Source: Chrysemys picta bellii | Lineage: Eukaryota; Chordata; Testudines; Emydidae | Length of the DNA: 64,000 nucleotides | Assembly: GCF_011386835.1 (NCBI RefSeq) | Contig: NC_088791.1 | Span: 125,464,943 to 125,528,942 of the forward strand | Direction of reading: 5' to 3' | Part shown: piece by piece, positions 35,808 to 47,097 of the stretch | Position numbering within the stretch: the first letter of the stretch is position 1 | How the letters are laid out: every line of letters starts with the position of its first letter | Program-made: the position numbers and the translations under genes | The notes under the pieces: generated by a model | What the model saw: only the letters and a program-made list of their open reading frames with translations | The model's database searches: none | Told to the model about the DNA's origin: nothing

Positions 35808-37501
35808 GCAATCCAGAATTGCAGATGTAGACTCACCCTTTACTTTTGCACTGGACAATCGGCTGAAGAGAGATTCCAAATCAAATTACAATCCTGCTAG
35901 TGGGAAAAGATGCTGTTGTCTGGTAATCATTGCATCCCTCAACACTTTTTGGAACTGTTATATTTCAGAATCAGGAAGAGAAACGCCTTTACAACATCAC
36001 AGCAGAAAATTGGGCCTAGAGTGATTATATATGGTCAGAATGTATACAGCAAATGAGAAGCGTGGTGTTTTGTCATATAGAATGGAAACATTTGATACTG
36101 TAGTTGTCACTAAAGTCAGATGTTAGTCACTGAGTATCTCTGCTATGCTTGGTAGGTAAGTCAGTGAGACGCATTCTACCCCTCACACACACTAATTAGG
36201 CGAAACCCCACTAAAATCAGGCACAGCCCCCTTGATATAACTAGTGTGAGAGAAGAATCAGGCCAAAGTATGATTATTTTCTACCTGCGGACACATGGCA
36301 AAAATCTGTCATGTGCCATTTGATCAGGGTGTGGTCCTGACTTGATTAATGAGATGGGAAAGGATGTTGTTTTCAGTGATGTACCCAACCATTTTTCTTC
36401 AAAGTTACCATTGCTAATTTGATTGAGTTTAAAATTGCTAATAATGGTTAAAGTACTGTGGCTCTTTAAAATTCCCTAAACTCTTCAAATATTTTATGTG
36501 CGGGAAATAAAATACACTTGATTGTTTACCCTAGAGTTTTATAATAAAAGAAGAATGACAGAAGTGCATTGGATGACTGTTTCAGAGCACTTATCCTGTG
36601 GGCACTTGATGCTGTAAATGCTTAGTACTTTCTCTGACTTTTTTAAAACTATATACAGTGTCTTTGTTGACTTCACTCCTTACCTAACATGTCTCCCCCA
36701 CCCCCCAAAGCTTCCTGAAGGTTTGGGAAAATGGGGATTAGGGAGCTGAAGTAGCAAATAAGAGCATACAACAGATGACATTTGATCTAGAACAAGTTTG
36801 TAGGATTAGGCAGATGGGTGAAAGATTTACAGGGAAGAGGGAATTTAGCTTGTTCCTTTTAATTGGTAAAATAGGTAATAAATAACACAGATTTGTGAAA
36901 AGTTAATCCTGAAGCAATTTGCTTCTATGTAAAAAAGGCCTTGAGATGGGCTTGAGGGCTAGTTTAATATACAACTTTAAACGTCAACTCTTAGTGTTCC
37001 ATCTACGACTACTTTCCCCTTTGCAATAATTTATTACCTGCTTTAATAGAACGAATATCATGAAGACTTGACATTAATCCAAGCCTTTTCATTGGAATTC
37101 TCGCTCTCAAAATCATGTTATTCCATGAAGAAGAATTTCAACCTCAAGTAATTAGCCACTTACAAATACAAGGGGCCAGAGCCTCAGCTTCGGCGGACGA
37201 CCATTCAATTCCAAGGATGACAAGAGGATGCAAAATTGCTCTTCGTGCTCCCCTAACCTTTAGCCACTCTGTGTCAACTATCATAGACCCCCAACAGGTG
37301 ATTTCAGTAGCTGGGGATTGTCAGTACATAGGAGATCTCAGGCCATACTCCTTCAACCCCAGCTATGCTGTTAGACAGGACAAGCTTTATACAGAAGCTG
37401 CTTTATGCCACATGAGGAATCCACCTCATAGTGTCGGATCATCTGGCTTAGGGTTCCGTTGCTTTAATAGCTGCTGCAGCGCCACACAGGATTTCTGGTG
37501 T
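35808..37501. other. background sequence, no gene
   Basis: No gene seen. A weak foldback ('attctacccctcacacac' to 'gagagaagaatcaggcc') lies at about 36170-36262. About 37160-37210 ('ggggccagagcctcagctt') resembles a recurrent repeat. The 215-codon frame at 37115-37762 is the longest in the region but runs into the hAT element and shows no family resemblance. Confidence 0.4.
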
Positions 37502-37509
37502 AGTCCCCA

Positions 37510-38876
37510 CAGGGCCGGCTCTAGGTTTTTTGCTGCCCCAAGCAAAATAATTTTTGGCTGCCCCCCATCCCAGCCCTGGGCTCTCCCTTTCTCCCCCCCC
37601 CCCAACTGCACCCTCCTGCCACCCCAGTCCTGGGTCACTGGTAACTCGCTCCCAGGGCGGGTCATTCAGCAGGAATTTTGGATGTGCACAGAACACAGAC
37701 AGGATTGGTTCCCATATGGTTACAGAACTGCAGTAAAGTGGAACAATTTTCAGCTTGTGTGATTGGAGGATATCTGGATGCATATTATAAGACTGTCCTA
37801 CATAAATGAAAAGTTGAAGTGCCTTTATTATTCTTTTGTTCCATTCTTTGTTTCTATGGGGAATTTGCCAATGCACTATCATTGTCTTCCTTTTAAACAA
37901 ATAAAACAAACTTTAAAAAAAAAAAGCAATGGCTGTTGAAAATAGCAATTCCAGTCCTAATAACCACTGGGAAGCATTTCTTGCTCAATTTATTCTACTT
38001 TTTCTACAGCAAGTTACAGTGGATCAGTATATTTGATTTGGGAGAAATGAAGTAACAGCTGCCCAAATTGAGCTTGAGGACTCCTGAATTTTGAGGGTGT
38101 TCAAATCTGGAAGGCAAACTAAATCTGGAAAAGAAAAGTCAATTTCTGCTTCCATGGCTCAGAAGTGTAAATCCTCCTACGTGCCTGGTACTGTATCTAA
38201 AGCTGCCCAGTCTAGTAGAGACTCCCCTCCCTTACTTTTCATTTTAAATTCTAGTGGGATCCACGTACCTCCCTTGCTAGGCTTCAGATAGAGAGGTGCA
38301 CTGTCCATTTAGTCCACCCAATTCTTTCTTTAGGGGAGAGCCCAGAGCTGGGGCGGCAGGGGGGGGTGGGGGCGGGGGGGGGGGGAAGAGCCCAGGGCTG
38401 GGGCGGCAGGGGGGGGTGGGGGCGGGGGGGGGGGGAAGAGCCCAGGGCTGGGGCGGCAGGAGGTGCGGGTGGGGGCCAGAGCTGGGGCGGTAAGGGGTGT
38501 GGGAAGGGGAGAGTCCAGGGCTGGGGCAATACAGGGGGGCTGGGGCAATACAGGGGTGCGGGGGAGAGCCCAGGGCTGGGGTGGGGGATGGCAAAAAACC
38601 TAGAGCTGGCTCTGTCCCCACCATTCACAGCAAGCTGCAGGTTTCAGTTCCATACTCCTTCCCCCTCCCTTTCCTATTGCTAGTGGCTGAGGGAATGCTG
38701 GGAAATGTAGTTCTTTCCCTGCTCCAGGGCTGGCTCTATAGGCAGGGAGCTAACCAAGGAACTACAGCTCCCAGGGCCCCCTGTTGGTTCTTAGCTCCCA
38801 TGCTGGATTCTTGCGCCCCTGCAAATGTGCCGCCCCAAGCAACTGCTTGCTTTGCTGGTACCTAGAGCCGGCCCTG
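37510..38876. mobile_element. hAT-type element, 1,367 bp, perfect 17-bp termini and exact 8-bp target duplication
   Basis: The termini are 'cagggccggctctaggt' and its exact complement. The exact duplication 'agtcccca' flanks it (37502-37509, 38877-38884). From the left it holds a short GC-rich part, an AT-rich middle (about 37665-38290, with 'tgtgtgattggaggatatct' and 'cataaatgaaaagttgaagt', which I recall as a common turtle interior), then a G-rich part with a 50-bp tandem repeat. No intact transposase is seen, so it is a non-autonomous derivative. It shares termini with the 235-bp MITE at 11486-11720. Confidence 0.93.
38351..38450 (+). repeat. G-rich tandem repeat, two identical 50-bp units plus part of a third
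   Basis: The unit begins 'gggcggcagg', has long G-runs and ends 'cccagggctg'. Units 38351-38400 and 38401-38450 are identical; a third, diverged copy starts at 38451. The runs of G could form quadruplexes. Pro-rich frames on the minus strand come from this repeat. Confidence 0.9.
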
Positions 38877-38884
38877 AGTCCCCA

Positions 38885-39734
38885 CATTTATTTTTAAGAC
38901 CACTTCTAGACTGATCTTTTGGACATTTGAGACAATGCCCAATGAACCCTGCCTGAAACTTCTCAGCTTATCAGACCCAGACCACCTTTCTGCATCCAGA
39001 TTGCTTATGTTTGGCAGCTTGTTGAAAGGATATACAATTTGATTGTAGGAATACGTCTGCAATACAATCACTTCATTGCTCCAGAATCCAAGCATTTGCA
39101 AGTAACTTCTCAATTTTTCAGATTTGCAAAAAGCTTGGAGGTTTTTATCCTAGGCCTTTTTATTAATCCAAAAGGAAAGTTGAGCTTGATGCTGTTAATT
39201 GTTTGAAGTACAGCATGTAGGTTGTGATACATTGGCATGTTGCCTTCCTGCATAATTTTGTGGAGAGGTACATAAAGCTGCCCTCATCACTCTGACTCTT
39301 GAGTCCTTAATCACCACTATTCAGGGTAAAACAAATACTCCAAGTACAAGGACTGGAGTCAACTGCCATACATTTTTAACATGAGGATGGACTGTCTGCT
39401 GTCTGTAAGAAATTCTACCACAACGAGACCTAAAATCCTGGCTACCAAAGCTCTCCGAAGCAGATGTCCTTCACATTTCCAGAGGACAGGCATCTACTGT
39501 ACACCAGGTCCCAGAGTAGCATCAGAGCCATTCTACAGCTGCTGATGCATTGCAGTTGCCAATTGTTCTGACACTCCACACCCTTGCCTTTCTCTCTGGA
39601 GAGCAAATGGCTGTGGGTTGAAATTCAGTAGCTGTGGTGCTTTGATGAGCCAAGCCTTACCCCGCTCTGACCTAAAGCTGCCGGAGGACTTGGGGGTAAA
39701 CTGAGCTCAGACACCTGGCACTAGTTCCACAATT
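38885..39734. other. background sequence, nothing recognised
   Basis: No gene or transposon recognised after the hAT element. Confidence 0.4.
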
Positions 39735-39912
39735 TTTAAGAACTGAATCAGACCAATGGTCCATCTTGTCCAGTATCCTGCCTCCAACAGCAGCCAACAC
39801 TAGATGTTTCAGAAGAAGATGCAAAGCCCCCTACATAGGGCAATTATGCTATAAGGTGCCCCTGGTGGAGTTTAATCCTTCCTCCAAGCTGTTAGTTGTA
39901 TCCTGACACACA
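39735..39912 (+). repeat. CR1 3'-tail fragment
   Basis: 'aatcagaccaatggtccatc', 'ttgtccagtatcctgcctcc' and 'aacagcagccaacactag' are the typical 3' tail words of CR1 in antisense order, so the parent LINE points to the left. Compare 55056-55130 and 62838-63120. Confidence 0.7.
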
Positions 39913-40820
39913 AGTGTTTGTATCCATTACAAAGTTTTATACCAGCTCATGTAGCTGCAGAGATTCTTATTTTTCAGAAGAATGTTTAATTTTTTATTGA
40001 ATGGTGCTAATTTACTGCTCTCACCTCCCGAGTGGTGGCACGAGTTGACCTGTCTGGGGCCCTTTGCAGCTGTACTAGAGGGTATGATTTGACCTATGTA
40101 TGTTTGACTTGCATGTCTTTCCTCCTGCATTTCTAATTAACTGGTGCCTCTCCAACATCAAGGCTTCCTCAAAATAATTAACAGTTTAATTCCTGTTCTC
40201 AATACCAATATTACTAAGGGCCTCATTCAAAGCCCACTGAAGTCAATGTGGCTTACAACTCTTTCACAGCCTGTTCCCTGTATTATAGGCAATAAATTAA
40301 ACCATTGGAATTACAGATAAACTGGCAGTTTTCCAATAAACTGGTGCTTCCAAAATAGCAATGTTTGTTTTAATAAGCACTGATAATGGTTCAGCTATTT
40401 AATCCCTAATTTCATGCATCGTCAACAGATGTAATTCCTGTGCACCTTTATTTTCATCAACTACTTGTTTACCACTCAGCAACATCAATATCACTAAGCT
40501 TCTGAACCAGAAATCCATTCCTTGTGAGTAGACTCCAGCCCCCATGTGGAGCCCCATTGGTTCCTTATTTTTCCCTTTCAATGGATTTACACTGAGGAAG
40601 TTTGATATGCAAGGAAAAATGTTTTTTTTTCCTAGCTGCCAGACCTCCAATCCCACACCGGAAATGAAGCACTGCTCTTTCTGACCCATGCAACCTTCAC
40701 AAAAAACATCTGCAGGTTATTTAACAGTTATGTTGCTGATAAGCAAGCCCAAAATGAATCCAGCCCACTTTGGTACTGCTCCCCTGGTATTGCAATGACA
40801 ACAAGTGGGGGGGAAAAAAA
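39913..40820. other. background sequence, nothing recognised
   Basis: About 40196-40270 ('cctcattcaaagcccactga') resembles a recurrent anonymous amniote repeat. No gene recognised. Confidence 0.4.
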
Positions 40821-40833
40821 CAGTGAAAATGAA

Positions 40834-41024
40834 CAGGAGTACTTGTGGCACCTTAGAGACTAACAAATTTATTAGAACATAAGCTTTCGTGGATGCATCC
40901 GAAGAAGTGGGCTGTAGTCCACGAAAGCTTATGCTCTAATAAATTTGTTAGTCTCTAAGGTGCCACAAGTACTCCTGTTCTTTTTGCGGATACAGACTAA
41001 CACGGCTGCTACTCTGAAACCTGT
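40834..41024 (+). mobile_element. foldback element, copy 3, with 13-bp target duplication
   Basis: The exact repeat 'cagtgaaaatgaa' flanks it (40821-40833, 41025-41037). Left 'gcaccttagagactaacaaa' and right 'tttgttagtctctaaggtgc' form an inverted repeat with 'gcatccgaagaagtgggctg' in the loop, and the 3' end is 'ctgctactctgaaacctgt'. This orientation is opposite to copy 2. It ends about 180 bp before copy B of the CACT-ended transposon. Confidence 0.93.
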
Positions 41025-41202
41025 CAGTGAAAATGAAATTCTGTCGAGAATATAAGCACTGTAGGTATTACTTGGATCACATACATGGAGCAGGTCTGTT
41101 GAGTAAGCACGTGTTTCTATAAAGTTACCTTTCTGAACATATGCAGGCTTTAACGGCCAGACTCTAGCTGCTTGGCACCACTCCTAGTTTAACTGGTTGG
41201 TT

Positions 41203-43152
41203 TATGGATAGGAAAGCCTATCACCTTTCTTTTGGCTGCAAAATTGGAGATCAGGACAAGAGGTGGGCCCCACACATATGCTGCAACACTTGTGCAAAAA
41301 TCTTCACCACTGGTTGAACAGGAAAAGGAAATCTATGCCTTTTGCAGTGCCAATGATTAGGAGAGAGCCAACAGATCATACCAGCAATTGTTACTTCTGC
41401 ATGGTGCCTCCAGTTGGGAAAGGTGTGTCGAAGAAGAAAAAGTGGACTGTGCATTATCCAAACATTCCATCAGCTGTACGCCCAGTACTCCACGGAGAAG
41501 GACTGCCGGTTTCTGATGCACCAGAATCATTCTCACTTGAGTCAGACGAGGAAGAGGAAGAGGATGAAACTTCTGGTCCTGAACCATCAATGTCACAGGA
41601 CCCACATTTTCTCCCATCCTCCTCCTCTGAACCGCACCTCATAACACAAGGTGAACTGAATGACCTTGTCGGGGATTTGGAACTACCCAAGAGTAAGGCA
41701 GAGCTGTTGGGCTCCAGACTACAGCAGTGGAATCTCCTGGCAGGTGATGTTAGGGTTTCCATGTTCCATGACCCTCAAAAGGATCTTGTCCCATTCTTCT
41801 TCATGTAAGGTGATCTTGTAGCCTACAACAACATCGATGGTGTGATGGCAGCCCTCAGCATCGTTCACAATCCAGATGAGTGGAGACTGTTCATTGATTC
41901 ATCGAAGACGAGTCTTAAAGCTGTTTTACTGCATAATGGCAATGTTTTGCCATCAATTCCAGTTGGTCATGCAGTCCATATGAAGGAAACATATGACAAC
42001 ATGAAACAACTTTTGAGGTGCATAAACTATGACCAACATAAGTGGCAGCCTTGTGGCGATTTGAAGGTTGTTGCTTTCTTGCTTGGTCTGCAGACTGAAT
42101 ACACAAAGTACTGCTGTTTTCTCTGCGAATGGGATAGTCGTGCAAGAGATTCCCACTACATCAAGAAAGACTGGCCACTCCGACAGTCATTGGAGCCTGG
42201 GAGGAAAAGTGTTCAGCATCCACCACTTGTTGAATCAAGGAAGATTTTGTTACCACCCTTACACATCAAGCTGGGTCTGATAAAGAACTTTGTCAAGGCC
42301 ATTGAGAAAACACAAGCAGCTTTCAAGTACCTCCGTGGAAAATTTCCAAGGTTAAGTGAAGCTAAGATAAAGGAAAGTGTCTTTGTTGGTCCTCAGATTC
42401 GTGAACTTCTTCGAGATGATGCATTTGACCATGCACTGCGTGGCAAGGAAAAGACGGCATGGAAAGCCTTCCAGTTAGTGGCAATAAATTTTCTCAGAAA
42501 CAACAAGGCAGACAACTACAGGTTGTTGGTGGAAAACCTCCTCAAGGCATACAAAAGCCTTGGTTGCAACATGTCACTAAAGATACATTTTTTGCACTCT
42601 CATCTAGATTTTTTTCCACCGAACTGCGGAGCAGTGAGTGACGAGCACGGCAAGCGATTTCACCAGGACATTGCAACAATGGAGAAACACTATCAGGGCA
42701 AATGGAGCCCATCAATGCTTGCAGACTATTGCTGGACAGTGACAAGAGATGCTCCATTTAATGAATACAAGAGACAAGCCAAGAAGTGCTGAGTAGACAT
42801 TGAATAGGACTAAACTATGTACATAATAGTTTTTTGCCTTTTGTTTCATAATACATTTTATTTATATAACCCTTTTGCTGATTTTTAAAGTGTTACATAA
42901 ACAGGACAGGTGAAATATTATCATGTAAAGCAACCATAAACACATCAAAAGACCTAAATTTACAATTTCTGATTAAAACTCTACTATCTACACAATATAC
43001 ATAGACATAAAATGTAAAAACTTAAATATCTTAGAAACAGTAGCCAATCAGTTGTTTTAATTGTCATATTTGAATTCAGCACATCAAAATACATAATAAA
43101 TAGCACATTTTATCTCTGAAGCAGACGACTTCTCAAAAATTGTAGACCAGTG
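41203..43152 (+). mobile_element. CACT-ended DNA transposon, copy B, 5'-truncated
   Basis: Homology with copy A starts at about 41203 inside the gene and runs through the 3' flank to 'ttgtagaccagtg' at 43152, the same terminal base as copy A, followed by 'tta' (43153-43155). The 5' terminus, the 5' flank and the first 30 or so codons are absent; no second 'cact' end was found between 41038 and 41203. The orientation is opposite to copy A, about 21.4 kb away (19812 to 41203). Confidence 0.8.
41208..42792 (+). pseudogene. zinc-binding transposase-like protein, copy B, nearly intact body
   Basis: After a one-base loss near 41293 the frame is open through the basic 'KKKKW', the acidic linker ('SLESDEEEEEDE'), and 'GELNDLVGDLELPKSKAE' to a stop at 41806-41808 where copy A has a Glu codon (GAA to TAA). 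The same frame reopens and runs without interruption from 41809 to 42789, including 'LFIDSSKTSLKAVLLHNG', 'CGDLKVVAFLLGLQTE', 'CCFLCEWDSR', 'PPLHIKLGLIKNFVKAIE' and 'AVSDEHGKRFHQDIATMEK'. The final TGA (42790-42792) is a CGA-to-TGA change six codons before the stop of copy A. It is not functional but is the better template for the C-terminal domain. Function is inferred from the element context. Confidence 0.8.
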
Positions 43153-43217
43153 TTATTGTTAATGTTTTACAGCATTCATTGATTTCGGTGTATTTGTATA
43201 AGAATATGTATTCTTAA

Positions 43218-43296
43218 GTATTATTTATTTATACTGCACATATTTATTTATACTGCACATTTATTTATACTGCTACATATTGTAACAATATGTAGC
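43218..43296. repeat. short tandem repeat ending in a perfect 12-bp-arm palindrome
   Basis: 'tatttatttatactgcaca' recurs three times with small changes (43218-43271). Then 'gctacatattgt', one base, 'acaatatgtagc' forms a perfect hairpin (43272-43296). It lies about 70 bp outside copy B. Confidence 0.75.
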
Positions 43297-45892
43297 AACT
43301 GCTATTTTAAATCTTAACTCTTTGGTTTTAAAGTTTACCAACAGCATTTGACAACACCAGGTACACATTCCCCTTCAAAATTTTCTTTAGTTCATCTTGT
43401 TACTTTGGACAATGCCACTTTAAAATTCATACAAATATAAATGGCTTCTAAAAATCTGTCAACTTCTATTTTTATTGCTTTTCCAAAAGTTTGTTGTGAA
43501 CATTTGGTTTTAAAAAACTGCTTCTGCGTTCATATCACGTTTAGCTTAAGCAAATTTTTAATAGCCAAGATATAACCAAGGCTCAAATAGTAAATATTTA
43601 ATCAGGGAAATGCTTCTTCCTATCTGTTCTCTCATTGTATAGATTAAACTAATTGGTTTAATGTATTTAAACAAGGATAAGTTTTGGTTTTAAATAACCC
43701 GCTGAAAATATTTTAGGGCCTTTGAATAGAAAATATACAATATTAATCAAAATATAATGGCACCATTATGTCCCACTATTCTCCCGGAGATAACTGGAAT
43801 TAGGAACTACATACAAATGTCAGCATTGTTGTACTGAACAGCACAATAACATACAAATCAAATATGGAAATGACAAGGTCATCTGGTTCTAGTGTTCTGG
43901 AAAGCGTTACAGGACTGGGTGATGTATTTGGGTATATGACTGCTATGTCTTTGTTTCTGTGTACTGCATCTTTAAATTTTTAAAGTCTGCCGAGACAGGA
44001 GGTTGTACATTCAATTCAGTGCAGACTGTGTGAGAAAGTACACACAGAGCGTTCTCCCTCTTACCAACTTTAGATTAAGAGAACCACAAAACAAGGGGAA
44101 CAAAGTTAAACTGTTTGCACGTGGAGAAACAAAATAGTTTCCCACAATATAAAGTGAATCTGTTTTAAGTGACAATAAAAAAACACTGACAAGAAATGTG
44201 GACAGAATTATTCTCAATATCTTTGGGGTCACTTCAGGGAAGTTTATTAAAACATAAGATTGCCCCGTAAAGACAGTCTCTTGTATAGGTTTCACTGTAT
44301 TTTCCAGTGCTTTACCAAAGTATTTCAGAAATATTTCAGAAATAAAATTCACATTGACTCAGTTGACAGGAGTTCTCTCACTGATCTTATTACAGTATAT
44401 TATGTACAGAAAGCGGAATGTGATTTGATATTTATTTTACACACACAAACTTACTGAACTCTTTAATAAGCTAAAACCCGCATTTCGAAGATCTAAATAT
44501 CCTTTCAATTCCTAACATCTGATCTCTATTAAAGGAGACTTTCCCATCTAGGACAGTGAATATCAAAGTGACTCTAAGGCAGACATCTCACAGTTGACCT
44601 AGCAGGCAGGGCTAAAGAATCATTTAATTGGAGGGACTCTAAATATTTATAGTTAAGAGCAATTTTGTAGTAAAGTCTACACTGTATATCTCAATTAAAG
44701 GCACGGTTAGAAAAGTGGTTTAATTTCTGATTACCACTTGTTCCCTTTTCTGTTACTAATTGAGGGATATTAATATCCCACACTCTAAGGTCCAGAATGT
44801 GGCTTAAGTCACATTCACACCACACCGGCAGATGTACAAGAAAGATTGTGCCTCAGGGGCTGCTTCTTGTGCAGGGTGGGAGAGTGCAACTTCTCTCCAT
44901 ACTACTCTATAGACCAGAGCAGGAAAGAGGTTGGGGTGAGGTGCTAAACTAAAGTCCTGTCCCCTCCTTTTTCAACAGTTTTTTCCCCCTCAAGGGTGAG
45001 CGGAGATAAGGAGCACAACAGGTGGAGACTTCTTACTTGCTCCTCCACTTCCAAGTGGCCATGCAAGGATGTTTTATGATCTGTGTGTAAGACAAGTATT
45101 TGTACCTGGAAGAACTGGCAGAACTCACCAAAGGTTTGCACCCCCATGTTTCATGTTGCGTTTCCAATTAAAGAGAAATTCAGCTGAATTCCACTTAAAG
45201 CATAAATTCCTCTCTGCACTGATGGGGATGAAAGCGGTTGCTGAAAACATGGCCCAGGTTTGCTTGAAAGGTTCATAACTAAGTCAAAGACGTGATGTAC
45301 TTTCCTTACAAAAGGTTTTACTTTATGTTGGTTTCACATTTGTACTTAAGAGAGGAAGAAGGGGTATCAATCTGGAATCCTCCAACAAATGTACTTGAAG
45401 GATCATATATTGGAAAATGTCCGTGATGTATTGTCAGTACAGAAAATACCTGCCTATCTTATTAACAGACTCAGTCGTGAGTGCAAAAGCACAAGATGCA
45501 AAATGGAAAGTTTCTGCAAACAAGACGAGAACTAACTTGCAGTAGATTGTCATGTTATCGCTTTCTAGTTACTGAAAGGGAACACTGTGATACAAGTTGT
45601 ACTTGTGAAGAATCTCTGTACCAACACTGTAATAGGAGCCCTTTTATGGGTAAGCAGAGTTTTTATATGCAAACTGATATGGGTCAAGCAAGGGACATAA
45701 ACAGACAAAAGGAATGAAAACAGCTTGTAGCTCTACTGAGAGCACTAACTGTGAAACCGTTGGAACATTACATTAGTGGGTACTTGTATGGGAGATTTTT
45801 CCACACAAGTCAATTACCTACTTTCACCTATTGTACCTTTGGTACAATGTAGATAAAGCAATAGATACACATTTGCCAATCTCATTCTCACA
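43297..45892. other. 2.6 kb background sequence, nothing recognised
   Basis: AT-rich; the minus-strand frame at 44011-44352 (113 codons) has no family resemblance and no exon context. No transposon recognised. Confidence 0.4.
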
Positions 45893-45964
45893 GGGTGAAA
45901 TCCTGGCCCTATGGAAGATAATGAAAGCTTTGCCATTGACTTCAGTGCAGCCAGGATTTCACCC
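45893..45964. repeat. foldback repeat, 15-bp perfect arms
   Basis: 'gggtgaaatcctggc' (45893-45907) is mirrored exactly by 'gccaggatttcaccc' (45950-45964); the loop contains 'gccattgacttcagtgc'. I recognise this as one of the recurrent amniote foldback repeats. Confidence 0.65.
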
Positions 45965-45980
45965 ACAGTTTTAAGGGAAA

Positions 45981-46034
45981 ATACAAAATTGGCTTCAGCT
46001 AAACCAGTGAATCTTCCACTACCATCACAAGCTG
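45981..46034 (+). repeat. 54-bp direct repeat, unit 1
   Basis: 'atacaaaattggcttcagct' opens the unit, which continues to 'catcacaagctg'. The second unit at 46534-46587 differs at one position of 54. The spacing is 553 bp start to start. The origin is unexplained. Confidence 0.9.
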
Positions 46035-46533
46035 CTTTAGCTGGAATAGCATGGCCATCTTCACATTGGGCCTATTTCTCAGGTTATTGATCAAAAACAT
46101 ATATCAGTTGAAGTCAATGGGCAAAATTCTGCTCCTGCCTTCGATAGCTGCATTATATATACGTATATGTGTAGGCACGTAGAACCTACAAAATTATTTA
46201 TTGATTTGTAGTGGAGTAGTGCCCAGAGGCCACATTCCTGGATCAGGTTCCCTTCATGCTAGCTACTATAACATACAAATAACGCAGAGATAGATTATAA
46301 ACTCTTTGGGGGAGAGGCTAGCGATTTGTTCTTGTTTTGATTTTTACATTTTACCCCATCCCTATGAGATGTGGAAGCTGCCTTAGTAATGTAAGATATC
46401 GTGTGGGCAAGTGGTGGGATGCGAAGCAGAGGAAGCCTTCCCACCTTAGAGCCTTGATTACAAGCCAGGTGCCTGAACACAAGGATTGTACTCTCCTAGC
46501 ACCCTGAAGGGCAGCCCAATGGAGGTGGGGATG
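46035..46533. other. spacer between the two 54-bp units
   Basis: Nothing recognised inside. It includes 'tatatatacgtatatg', a short near-palindromic run, at about 46153-46168. Confidence 0.4.
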
Positions 46534-46587
46534 ATACAAAATTGGCTTCAGCTAAACCAGTGAATCTTCCACTACCATCACAGGCTG
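46534..46587 (+). repeat. 54-bp direct repeat, unit 2
   Basis: The second copy of 45981-46034, ending 'catcacaggctg'. It is followed by a short tandem duplication 'ataacctctctgtg' (about 46662-46694). Confidence 0.9.
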
Positions 46588-47097
46588 GCCTTTCTTCCGT
46601 CAGCTGCACTGCCTGGACACAGAGAAGGGAGCACTCTGGGATCACACAGCACCTTTTTATTGGATAACCTCTCTGTGGGCATAACCTCTCTGTGCACCTG
46701 GGATCTCTGGCCCCAATTCAGCACATGCTTAGTTTTACTCACATATTTAAGTCCCATTTGTGACACCCTGACACCCCATAATTCACCACTGTCATGTAAT
46801 TAAGATGTGTCTTATACAAAGTAGGCTTTGGGAGATGTCATACTAAAACTCTTAATCTGCTAGACAGTAATATTTCGTTGGATTGTATGTGCTATCATTG
46901 TATGTGAAGTTATGAAGTTTGTCTACGTATGTGTTATTGAAATATGTCCTGAGGTTGAAAACACCCACCAGCAGCCTTTCAGGTACGACAGTAAAAAGGC
47001 CAAACAATATTAACGGCTTATTGAAGAAATGCACAAAATCACAAAGATTACCCCAGGAACTGTGTACAATAGAAGCCTTTCAGAGATAGCACTACAC

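Noticed and set aside
37115..37762. 215-codon plus-strand open frame
   Set aside because: It starts in plain background, crosses into the hAT element at 37510, and the translation resembles no protein family. The frame is opened by C-rich sequence.
38277..38865. Proline-rich frames of 105-122 codons on both strands
   Set aside because: They come from the G-rich tandem repeat and its flanks in the hAT element.
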